Positions 1-5,017 of a DNA stretch of 5,017 nt are shown here, piece after piece. Made by a program: the position numbers and the translations under genes. Below the pieces are notes generated by a model. It had not been told where the DNA came from. It ran no database searches and saw only the letters and a list, made by a program, of their open reading frames with translations. The stretch's first letter is position 1, and every line of letters starts with the position of its first letter. Source of the DNA: an uncultured Oscillospiraceae bacterium (GTDB lineage Bacteria; Bacillota; Clostridia; Oscillospirales; Oscillospiraceae); contig CAKSWM010000120.1 of NCBI GenBank assembly GCA_934511545.1, positions 1-5,017 of the forward strand, written 5' to 3'.

Positions 1-53
1 AACAGCCCTCCGCGTCGTATAAAGTAATGAGAGATGATTTTTCGGAGGTGAGG
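1..53 (+). promoter_or_regulatory. dgt leader with promoter-like core and ribosome binding site
   Basis: The core CGCGTCGTATAAAGTAAT at 11-28 recurs with one mismatch before dnaG at 1589-1606, and the flanks also resemble each other (AAC near the left end, TTTTCGGA, then a G-rich stretch ending GGGC before the start codon). Inside the core, TATAAA (18-23) could serve as a -10 hexamer, or GTCGTAT (14-20) as the -10 of an alternative sigma factor. Any -35 element lies left of the window. The Shine-Dalgarno sequence GGAGGTGA is at 44-51, 5 bases before the TTG at 57. The promoter role is inferred from repetition and position; the ribosome binding site is seen directly. Confidence 0.55.
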
Positions 54-56
54 GGC

Positions 57-1061
57 TTGTCCTGCCCGAGAGAAAAAACGGAACAGAACGAAAAGCTCAT
101 TATCGGCCAGCGAGGCGTTCCCGCAGCCCGTTCAAGAGGACGCGAGCGGAAAGAGGAGCCCTGCAATATACGGACCTGCTTTCAGCGCGATGTTGACAGG
201 ATAACCCACTCCAAGGCGTTTCGCAGGCTGAAGCACAAAACACAGGTCTTTCTCCGGCCGGAGGGCGACCACTACCGCACGCGCCTGACCCACACGCTGG
301 AGGTTTCGCGGCTTGCGCGGACTGTCGCGCGGGCGCTTTCGATCAATGAGGACCTGACCGAGGCGATCGCGCTCGGCCACGATCTGGGGCACACGCCGTT
401 CGGCCATGCGGGGGAGCGCGCTCTGCGGGAGATACATCCCGGCGGATTTCAGCACTACGAACAGAGTCTGCGCGTCGTTGACATTCTCGAGCGCGGCGGG
501 CAGGGGCTGAACCTTTGCTATGAAACGCGCATGGGCATACTCAACCACACCCACGGCTCGCCCGACGACACGCTTGAGGCGACGGTCGTGCGCTACTGCG
601 ACCGCATCGCGTATATGAACCATGATCTGGACGACGCGATACGCGCCGGAATACTGCGCAGCGAGGACGTACCCCGCGCGATACGCTCAAAGCTCGGCGA
701 GCGCAACAGCGAGCGCATCAATGCCTTCGTTTCCGACCTTGTGGGCACGAGCATGGACGGCGGCTTCGGCTTTTCGCCGGACATGCAGAGGATCTATGAG
801 GATTTCCACGAATATATGTACGACGCGGTATACCGCAATCCGGAGGCAAAGAGCGAGGAGAGCAAGGTCACGGGAATCATCAGCGGAATATACGAGCACT
901 ATATCGCCGCGCCGGAGGAGCTTCCCGCGGACTATCTCGGCATAGCCTACCGCGAGGGAGTCGACCGCGCCGTCTGCGACTATGTTTCCGGCATGACCGA
1001 CGACTTCGCGCTTTATACATACAGCGAGCTGTTCATCCCCGCCGCCTGGTCGGTGAGATAA
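57..1061 (+). CDS. dgt: Deoxyguanosinetriphosphate triphosphohydrolase-like protein (HD-domain dNTPase)
   Basis: This is a cytosolic metal-dependent dNTP triphosphohydrolase (dNTP to deoxynucleoside plus triphosphate) of the short Dgt-like subfamily, about 334 aa from the chosen start, which is the usual size. The N-terminal signature NIRTCFQRDVDRITHSKAFR is followed by RRLKHKTQVF. The HD metal site is seen as H79 in RLTHTLEV, H108-D109 in GHDLGHTPFGH, and D182 in CDRIAYMNHDLDDA; the last commonly reads AD, here CD. The C-terminus TYSELFIPAAW is typical. The TTG at 57 is preferred over the in-frame ATG at 27 because GGAGGTGA lies 5 bases before it, whereas the ATG has no ribosome binding site and falls inside the repeated promoter-like motif. 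In many Clostridia dgt directly precedes dnaG-rpoD; here a convergent small gene intervenes. The substrate preference among dNTPs cannot be read from sequence. Family assignment is very secure, the start is moderately secure. Confidence 0.93.
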   Translation: MSCPREKTEQNEKLIIGQRGVPAARSRGRERKEEPCNIRTCFQRDVDRITHSKAFRRLKHKTQVFLRPEGDHYRTRLTHTLEVSRLARTVARALSINEDLTEAIALGHDLGHTPFGHAGERALREIHPGGFQHYEQSLRVVDILERGGQGLNLCYETRMGILNHTHGSPDDTLEATVVRYCDRIAYMNHDLDDAIRAGILRSEDVPRAIRSKLGERNSERINAFVSDLVGTSMDGGFGFSPDMQRIYEDFHEYMYDAVYRNPEAKSEESKVTGIISGIYEHYIAAPEELPADYLGIAYREGVDRAVCDYVSGMTDDFALYTYSELFIPAAWSVR

Positions 1062-1067
1062 AACAGA

Positions 1068-1094
1068 CGCGGACAAAGCTCTGCTTTGTCCGCG
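1068..1094. terminator. Hairpin terminator between the convergent dgt and small membrane-protein genes
   Basis: A perfect 12-bp inverted repeat (arms 1068-1079 and 1083-1094, CGCGGACAAAGC / GCTTTGTCCGCG) has a 3-base TCT loop. It begins 6 bases after the dgt stop and 38 bases beyond the stop of the opposing gene. Read on the minus strand it is followed by TCTGTTTTATC, a modest T-rich tail; on the plus strand it is followed by GCGCGGCGTTGTTGT, with no real T-tract. It is therefore a better intrinsic terminator for the minus-strand gene and perhaps only a transcript-stabilising 3' hairpin, or a weak terminator, for dgt. Confidence 0.75.
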
Positions 1095-1132
1095 GCGCGG
1101 CGTTGTTGTACTATATTATAATGTATGGCACT

Positions 1133-1384
1133 TTACAGGGGCGCGGCGGCAAGCAGCCAGATGTCGAAGATCAGCAGGGCCGCGGCAGCGGCGAGGAATA
1201 TCCAGTCCGTTACCCCGAAGCGCCTGTTTATTTTTCTGTTGCCCAGCGCAAGCAGAACCAGAGAGACCGCCCATGAGAGTATGGCGATATAGGAAAGCGC
1301 CGGGGTGCGGAGGCAGAGATACAGGAAAAACAGCGCGTTGCTCACGCCCAGCGCGATGTACGACAGTTTTTTGAGATTTTTCAT
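1133..1384 (-). CDS. Small three-helix membrane protein of unknown function
   Basis: The product is 83 aa and I do not recognise its family. It starts MKNLKKL and has three hydrophobic stretches at about residues 8-25, 29-47 and 59-80, separated by short basic or polar loops (RTP, then GNRKINRR). The basic N-terminus and the basic second loop suggest that both face the cytoplasm by the positive-inside rule, so the C-terminus would lie outside. Codon choice is rich in third-position G/C and contains ATA isoleucine codons like the neighbours, which supports real coding. The ATG at 1384 is preceded by AAAGGAGG (1397-1404) with a rather long gap of 12 bases; the frame remains open upstream to another ATG at 1468, but that region lies in the promoter. 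The gene is convergent with dgt and divergent from dnaG, and it interrupts the usual dgt-dnaG order. Function is unknown. Confidence 0.75.
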   Translation of the reverse strand: MKNLKKLSYIALGVSNALFFLYLCLRTPALSYIAILSWAVSLVLLALGNRKINRRFGVTDWIFLAAAAALLIFDIWLLAAAPL

Positions 1385-1396
1385 GATCGGCCGCAG

Positions 1397-1404
1397 CCTC
1401 CTTT
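1397..1404 (-). promoter_or_regulatory. Ribosome binding site of the small membrane-protein gene
   Basis: On the minus strand this reads AAAGGAGG, a near-perfect anti-16S match. It stands 12 bases before the ATG at 1384, longer than the usual 5-10. It decides the start, since no other in-frame ATG, GTG or TTG lies between it and 1384. Confidence 0.65.
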
Positions 1405-1424
1405 GTGAATATGTCATTGAACAG

Positions 1425-1454
1425 ATTATAGAGCGATTTATACATTTTTGTCTA
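1425..1454 (-). promoter_or_regulatory. SigmaA-type promoter of the small membrane-protein gene
   Basis: On the minus strand, TAGACA (1449-1454, five of six matches to TTGACA) is separated by 18 bases from a perfect TATAAT (1425-1430). Transcription would start near 1418, giving a leader of about 34 bases before the ATG at 1384 that includes the ribosome binding site. This also argues that translation does not begin at the upstream ATG at 1468, which would lie outside the transcript. Confidence 0.65.
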
Positions 1455-1485
1455 TTCCTGCAAGTCACAATTTTTTGCCGGTACT

Positions 1486-1504
1486 ATTGTATAATGTATA
1501 CAAT
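1486..1504. repeat. Perfect inverted repeat, operator-like
   Basis: Arms ATTGTATA and TATACAAT are perfectly complementary around the 3-base spacer ATG. It sits in the AT-rich divergent region, 31 bases upstream of the -35 of the small minus-strand gene and about 140 bases before dnaG. A TATAAT (1490-1495) is embedded in it on the plus strand but has no -35 at proper spacing. Its size and symmetry resemble operators of dimeric repressors, for example GntR-type sites with TGTATACA cores. The binding role is inference; the symmetry is seen. Confidence 0.4.
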
Positions 1505-1523
1505 GATCATTTAGTTATCGGAT

Positions 1524-1547
1524 TTATTGCGGAAAACAGCGCAATAA
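1524..1547. repeat. Second perfect inverted repeat in the divergent intergenic region
   Basis: Arms TTATTGCG (1524-1531) and CGCAATAA (1540-1547) are perfectly complementary around an 8-base spacer GAAAACAG. No T-tract follows, so it is unlikely to be an intrinsic terminator. It lies 23 bases upstream of the sigmaH-like -35 of the dnaG leader, a plausible place for an operator or activator site. Its function is unknown. Confidence 0.35.
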
Positions 1548-1570
1548 TATATGTTTTAGAAAAAACTTAC

Positions 1571-1606
1571 AGAGGAAAAAACGGCTCCCGCGTCGTATAT
1601 AGTAAT
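1571..1606 (+). promoter_or_regulatory. dnaG-rpoD promoter/leader, sigmaH-like, second copy of the dgt leader motif
   Basis: AGAGGAAAA (1571-1579) matches the Bacillus sigmaH -35 pattern RnAGGAwWW. After 12 bases, GTCGTAT (1592-1598) matches the -10 pattern RnnGAAT in all but one fixed position. The core CGCGTCGTATATAGTAAT (1589-1606) is the same as at 11-28 except for one base. TATAGT (1598-1603) could instead be a sigmaA -10, but no TTGACA-like hexamer is found at 16-18 bases upstream. Transcription would start near 1605, leaving a leader of about 36 bases. In B. subtilis the sigA operon is known to have a sigmaH promoter; the assignment here is by analogy. Confidence 0.5.
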
Positions 1607-1625
1607 ACGGCGCTATTTTCGGATG

Positions 1626-1635
1626 AAAGGAGTGA
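1626..1635 (+). promoter_or_regulatory. dnaG ribosome binding site
   Basis: AAAGGAGTGA contains AGGAG (1628-1632) with 9 bases to the ATG at 1642. It supports this start over the ATG at 1624, which is in another frame. Confidence 0.8.
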
Positions 1636-1641
1636 CGGGGC

Positions 1642-3399
1642 ATGGCGTTTCCGGACAGCTTTCTTCAGGAACTGGCGGAGCGCAACCGGATCGAGGATGT
1701 CGTCGGCGAATATGTCCGGCTGACAAAGCGCTCCGGCTCCAATATTTTCGGGCTGTGCCCGTTCCACAGCGAAAAAACGCCGTCGTTTTCCGTCGCGCCG
1801 GACAAGCAGATATACCACTGTTTCGGCTGCGGCAAGGGCGGCAGCGTTATCAATTTCATAATGGAGATAGAGAACCTGTCCTTCCGCGACGCGGTGTATT
1901 TCCTTGCGCGGCGGGCCGGGATGACCGTGCCGGAGGACAAGCCCGACGAGCGCGGACAGCAGCGCGAGCGTATGCTGAAGCTCAACCGCGACGCGGCGCG
2001 GTTTTTCTACTCCCAGCTGGAGGCGCCGGGCGGCGCGCCCGCGCGCGAGTACATAATAAAACGCGGCATATCCGGCGCGATGGCAAAAAACTTCGGACTC
2101 GGATATGCGCCCGACGAGTGGTATGCGCTGTCGAACGCGATGCGCGGCAAGGGATATTCCGAGCAGGAGCTTGTCTCCGCCGGGCTGGTGATACGCAACA
2201 AATCCGGCCGCGGCGTTCACGACCGCTTCCGCAGCAGGCTCATGTTCCCGGTCATCGATGTTCGCGGCAGCGTCATCGGTTTTTCGGGACGTATCCTCGG
2301 CGACGGCGAGCCGAAGTATATGAACAGTCCCGAAACCCTTGTTTTCAGCAAGAGCCACAATCTTTTTGGACTGAATCTGGCTAAAAAGTCGAAAAACGGT
2401 TATATAATTCTGGCAGAGGGTAATGTTGACGTCGTTTCGCTGCATCAGGCGGGCTTTAACTCGGCCGTAGCCTCTCTCGGCACATCGCTCACGGCGGAAC
2501 AGGCGAGACTCATAAGCCGCTACACGGGCGAGGTCATAATCGCCTATGACAACGACGAAGCCGGGCGCAAGGCAAGCCAGCGCGCCATCGGCATACTCGA
2601 AAAGCTGGATATAAAGGTTCGTGTTTTGCGCATGAGCGGGGCGAAGGATCCGGACGAATTCATCAAGGCCAACGGGCCGGAGGCTTTTGCAAAGCTTATA
2701 ACCGCATCCGAAAACCACATCGATTACCGGCTGGGCCAGGCTGCTTCAAAATATGACCTGACGCAGAACGAGGACAAGGTGTCCTTTCTGCGGGAGGCGG
2801 TGTCGATCCTCGCGGAGCTGCCCGGGGCCGTCGAGCGCGAGGTCTATGCCGGCAGGGTCGCGGAGCAGACGGGGCTTTCAAAGTCCGCCGTGCTCGATGA
2901 GCTCAAGCGCGTCCGCGCGCGGCGTGTTTCGCGCGACAAAAAACAGCGCGAGCGCGAGGAGACCCGCCCGCTGAACGCGGTGCAGCCAAAGTCACGCGAG
3001 CTTAAGTATGACGATCCGGTCTCCGCCGCCGCGGAGCGCGGCGTGATAGCGCTCGTGAGCGCCGATCCGGGGCTGTTCCGGCTTCCGGGACTGCCGAAAA
3101 AGGAAGATTTTTCTTCCGAGTTTCTCGGAAGGCTTTATGAGGAACTGAAACAGCTGGCATCCGGCAGCTGTTCGGCAGGCCCGGCCGCGCTTGCGGCAAA
3201 ATTTTCGCCGGATGAGCTCGCCGTGTATACGGAAATTCTAAGTATGCCGGAGATCGCCGCGCCGATGCGCGAAAAGGCGCTTTCCGATTACATAGAAACA
3301 ATGAAGTCTCAGAAGATCAAATCCGCGGACAGCGTGGATCTGCGCGCTGTTGCGGAGCAAAAACGAAGGGTAATGGTGGACAGATATGGCAACAACTAA
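1642..3399 (+). CDS. dnaG: DNA primase
   Basis: DnaG synthesises RNA primers at the replication fork in association with the replicative helicase. The 585-aa protein has the full bacterial layout. The N-terminal CHC2 zinc finger has ligands C39, H42, C60 and C63 ([15 protein letters not shown] ... [10 protein letters not shown]). The core's basic motif [10 protein letters not shown] is at 195-204, followed by [20 protein letters not shown]. The Toprim domain (about 253-335) has its catalytic acids E259 and D263 in EGNVD and D303 and D305 in AYDNDEAG, followed by KDPDEFI (335-341). A charged linker (about 422-457) leads to a C-terminal helicase-interaction region. The Toprim motif reads EGNVD where many primases have EGYMD; the acids are intact. 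It starts at ATG 1642 with AGGAG 9 bases upstream. It overlaps rpoD by 14 bases, indicating one operon. Identity is certain. Confidence 0.97.
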   Translation: MAFPDSFLQELAERNRIEDVVGEYVRLTKRSGSNIFGLCPFHSEKTPSFSVAPDKQIYHCFGCGKGGSVINFIMEIENLSFRDAVYFLARRAGMTVPEDKPDERGQQRERMLKLNRDAARFFYSQLEAPGGAPAREYIIKRGISGAMAKNFGLGYAPDEWYALSNAMRGKGYSEQELVSAGLVIRNKSGRGVHDRFRSRLMFPVIDVRGSVIGFSGRILGDGEPKYMNSPETLVFSKSHNLFGLNLAKKSKNGYIILAEGNVDVVSLHQAGFNSAVASLGTSLTAEQARLISRYTGEVIIAYDNDEAGRKASQRAIGILEKLDIKVRVLRMSGAKDPDEFIKANGPEAFAKLITASENHIDYRLGQAASKYDLTQNEDKVSFLREAVSILAELPGAVEREVYAGRVAEQTGLSKSAVLDELKRVRARRVSRDKKQREREETRPLNAVQPKSRELKYDDPVSAAAERGVIALVSADPGLFRLPGLPKKEDFSSEFLGRLYEELKQLASGSCSAGPAALAAKFSPDELAVYTEILSMPEIAAPMREKALSDYIETMKSQKIKSADSVDLRAVAEQKRRVMVDRYGNN

Positions 3400-4639
3400 G
3401 AAGACAGCGGAGGAACCGATCGAGGAGCAGGCGGCTGTGGAGACCGCCGGGACCGTCGAGGAAAAGCTGGTCAAAAAATCCGGAGCAAAACGCAAAAAGC
3501 CTGCCAAGGCGGAAAATCAGGCTCCGCAGAAAAGCAATGAGGAACGGCTCAACGAGCTTATAGAACGCGGCAAAAAAGCGGGCAAGCTGACAAGCAAGGA
3601 GCTTATGGACGTTCTCGAGGAGATGAACCTCGATCCCGATCAGCTTGATAAATTTTATGACACGCTGGAAAATCTCGGCATCGACACCATCTCTGAGGAG
3701 GAGCTGCTGCCGCTGGACGACGATGTGCTTCCCGCGATCGAGGAGCTCGAGGAGATAGAGGAGGCCGCCGAGGACGAGGTGCTCGACACGGACTCCCTCG
3801 TAGACAGCTTTTCGACGGACGATCCCGTGCGCATGTATCTCAAGGAGATAGGCAAGGTGAATCTGCTCACGACCGAGGAGGAGATCGAGCTTGCCAAGCG
3901 CATGGCGGAGGGCGACGAGGAGGCAAAGCGCCGTATGGCGGAGGCAAACCTGCGTCTTGTCGTCAGCATCGCAAAGCGCTATGTCGGCCGCGGGATGATG
4001 TTCCTGGACCTGATACAGGAGGGAAATCTCGGCCTGTTGAAAGCTGTTGAGAAATTTGACTATACCAAGGGATATAAGTTCTCGACCTATGCCACATGGT
4101 GGATACGCCAGGCGATAACCCGCGCCATTGCGGACCAGGCCAGGACGATACGCATCCCCGTTCACATGGTCGAGACCATAAACAAGGTCATCCGCGTTTC
4201 CCGCCAGCTGCTCCAGGAACTGGGACACGACCCGACGCCGGAGGAGATAGCGGAAGAGATGAATCTGCCGGTGGAGAAGGTTCGCGATATCCTGAAGATC
4301 GCGCAGGAACCAGTCTCCCTTGAAACGCCTATCGGCGAGGAGGAGGACAGTCATCTCGGCGATTTCATCCCGGATGAGGATGCCTCCGAACCCAGCGAGG
4401 CCGCCAGCTTCACGCTGCTCAAGGAACAGCTTATGAGCGTGCTTTCAACGCTGACTCCGCGCGAGGAAAAGGTGCTTCGCCTGCGCTTCGGCATAGAGGA
4501 TGGGCGCACCCGCACGCTTGAGGAAGTCGGCAAGGAGTTCAACGTCACCAGAGAGCGCATCCGTCAGATCGAGGCAAAGGCTCTGCGCAAGCTGCGTCAC
4601 CCATCCAGAAGCAAGAAGCTCCGCGACTTCCTGAACTGA
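3386..4639 (+). CDS. rpoD: RNA polymerase primary sigma factor RpoD (SigA)
   Basis: This is the housekeeping sigma factor that directs RNA polymerase to -10/-35 promoters. It is 417 aa and lacks the long non-conserved insert of proteobacterial sigma70, as in Firmicutes. A Lys/Glu/Ala-rich N-terminal extension (1-50) precedes region 1.1 (about 51-125) with an acidic stretch (104-133). Region 1.2 begins at [17 protein letters not shown] (145-161). Region 2 spans about 185-255, with the -10 recognition and melting segment [18 protein letters not shown] (231-248). Region 3 is about 256-335, with the 3.2 finger DFIPDED (326-332). Region 4 is about 345-417; its helix-turn-helix [20 protein letters not shown] (377-396) reads the -35. 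The ATG at 3386 lies inside the end of dnaG, with only a weak GTGGA (3376-3380) as Shine-Dalgarno, so translation is probably coupled to dnaG. A hairpin terminator follows the stop. Confidence 0.98.
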   Translation: MATTKKTAEEPIEEQAAVETAGTVEEKLVKKSGAKRKKPAKAENQAPQKSNEERLNELIERGKKAGKLTSKELMDVLEEMNLDPDQLDKFYDTLENLGIDTISEEELLPLDDDVLPAIEELEEIEEAAEDEVLDTDSLVDSFSTDDPVRMYLKEIGKVNLLTTEEEIELAKRMAEGDEEAKRRMAEANLRLVVSIAKRYVGRGMMFLDLIQEGNLGLLKAVEKFDYTKGYKFSTYATWWIRQAITRAIADQARTIRIPVHMVETINKVIRVSRQLLQELGHDPTPEEIAEEMNLPVEKVRDILKIAQEPVSLETPIGEEEDSHLGDFIPDEDASEPSEAASFTLLKEQLMSVLSTLTPREEKVLRLRFGIEDGRTRTLEEVGKEFNVTRERIRQIEAKALRKLRHPSRSKKLRDFLN

Positions 4640-4664
4640 AGCTCAATTCAGAGGTAAGATCATC

Positions 4665-4710
4665 AAAAGCACCGGCGCCGGTAAAGGAGATTTCGCCGGT
4701 GCTTTTGTTC
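4665..4710 (+). terminator. Intrinsic terminator of the dnaG-rpoD operon
   Basis: The 13-bp perfect arms AAAAGCACCGGCG (4665-4677) and CGCCGGTGCTTTT (4694-4706) enclose a 16-base loop, and the right arm ends in TTTT followed by GTTC. The A-tract at the left makes it potentially bidirectional. It starts 25 bases after the rpoD stop. The loop itself contains a Shine-Dalgarno-like AAAGGAGA (4683-4690). The left arm also begins a 12-base palindrome, ACCGGCGCCGGT (4671-4682), which would compete with the long stem. Confidence 0.8.
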
Positions 4711-4781
4711 GGATGCTCCGCCGGTGCGCTATACCGTGCAGACGGCGGAATGCAGGCTGTAAATCAAATCTATGTCGGAAT

Positions 4782-4786
4782 GGAGG
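4782..4786 (+). promoter_or_regulatory. Ribosome binding site of the MATE transporter gene
   Basis: GGAGG stands 9 bases before the GTG at 4796. It decides in favour of this GTG over the in-frame ATG at 4772, which has no convincing Shine-Dalgarno sequence before it. Confidence 0.7.
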
Positions 4787-4795
4787 AATGCCGGC

Positions 4796-5017
4796 GTGCA
4801 TTACCTTAAACAGGGAAAAACCTTTTACAAAGAATACTTTCTGCTGATGATACCGATGGTGTTCCAGCAGTTCGTGACCAACTTCATGAGCCTTGCCGAT
4901 ACGTTCATGGTCGGCGTGCTCGGAGAGACGGAGCTTGCCGCCGTCACGATAGCCAACAGTCCGCTGTTTGTTGTTCAGCTTCTGATCTTCGGAATACAGA
5001 GCGGGGCATGTGTGCTT
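4796..5017 (+). CDS. MATE-family efflux transporter, N-terminal part (gene continues beyond the window)
   Basis: Only the first 74 codons are present, of a family usually about 440-460 aa long. MATE proteins are 12-helix inner-membrane antiporters that export organic cations or drugs in exchange for Na+ or H+. The first helix and loop are recognisable: YFLLMIPMVFQQFVTNFMSL (14-33), then ADTFMVGVLGETELAAVTIA (34-53), matching the usual pattern of P and Q in helix 1, D-x-hydrophobic-V-G, and L-G-x-x-x-L-A-A. A second hydrophobic segment (about 55-74) runs into the window edge. The GTG start is chosen because GGAGG lies 9 bases upstream. It lies after the rpoD terminator, so it is probably a separate transcription unit, although no good promoter is seen in the 156-base gap. 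The transported substrate cannot be inferred. Confidence 0.9.
   Translation, partial: MHYLKQGKTFYKEYFLLMIPMVFQQFVTNFMSLADTFMVGVLGETELAAVTIANSPLFVVQLLIFGIQSGACVL

Noticed and set aside
1102..1123. TATAAT in the stretch after the dgt terminator as a plus-strand promoter
   Set aside because: There is no -35 hexamer at 16-18 bases upstream and no plus-strand gene follows; it is an AT-rich spacer.
1116..1445. 109-codon minus-strand frame overlapping the small membrane gene
   Set aside because: It competes with the frame at 1133-1384, which has a better ribosome binding site, hydrophobic helix pattern and GC-rich third positions.
1571..1613. The repeated leader as an ECF sigma promoter (AAC ... 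CGTC)
   Set aside because: The AAC to CGTC distance is only about 8 bases, half of what ECF promoters use.
1567..2718. Long open frame of 383 codons on the minus strand opposite dnaG
   Set aside because: It lies antisense to unmistakable primase domains and its translation shows no recognisable domain. Long antisense frames are expected in GC-rich genes with biased codons.
3317..4354. Long open frame of 345 codons on the minus strand opposite rpoD
   Set aside because: It is a shadow of the sigma factor, Leu/Arg/His-rich without domain structure.
4705..4735. TTGTTC ... TATACC as promoter of the MATE gene
   Set aside because: The spacer is 19 bases and the -35 matches only three of six positions, too weak to call.
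4772..4795. ATG at 4772 as start of the MATE transporter, adding 8 residues
   Set aside because: It has no Shine-Dalgarno sequence at the proper distance, while GTG 4796 has GGAGG 9 bases upstream and gives a normal N-terminus.

Overview
The window carries the dnaG-rpoD (primase / primary sigma factor) operon of a low-to-mid GC-rich Firmicute, most likely a member of Clostridia in the Oscillospirales/Ruminococcaceae range. This rests on four observations: the order dgt ... dnaG-rpoD, the Firmicutes-sized RpoD of 417 residues without the large non-conserved insert of proteobacterial sigma70, strong GGAGG ribosome binding sites, and GC-rich third codon positions combined with heavy use of ATA for isoleucine. 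The genus cannot be fixed from the sequence alone.

Layout from left to right. Bases 1-56 hold a promoter-like leader. dgt, an HD-domain dNTP triphosphohydrolase, follows at 57-1061 (+) with a probable TTG start. A strong hairpin at 1068-1094 separates it from a convergent gene for a small membrane protein of 83 aa (1133-1384, -), which has its own sigmaA-like promoter and ribosome binding site. The AT-rich divergent intergenic region 1385-1641 contains two perfect 8-bp inverted repeats and then a second copy of the leader seen before dgt. dnaG (1642-3399, +) and rpoD (3386-4639, +) overlap by 14 bases and are probably translationally coupled. A GC-rich hairpin terminator at 4665-4706 closes the operon. 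The 5' part of a MATE-family multidrug/cation antiporter gene (4796-5017, +) runs off the right edge.

How the genes fit together: Dgt-like enzymes control dNTP supply, DnaG makes Okazaki primers, and RpoD directs housekeeping transcription. This is the classical macromolecular-synthesis grouping, here broken by an inverted small membrane-protein gene. dgt and dnaG keep near-identical leaders (18-base core with one mismatch, plus similar flanks), which suggests that both transcription units answer to the same promoter or regulator despite the inversion between them. The dnaG copy resembles a sigmaH-type promoter, which would parallel the known sigmaH control of the sigA operon in Bacillus subtilis. 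No CRISPR array, tRNA, rRNA, insertion sequence or obviously new multi-gene system is visible. The interest is in the regulatory DNA.
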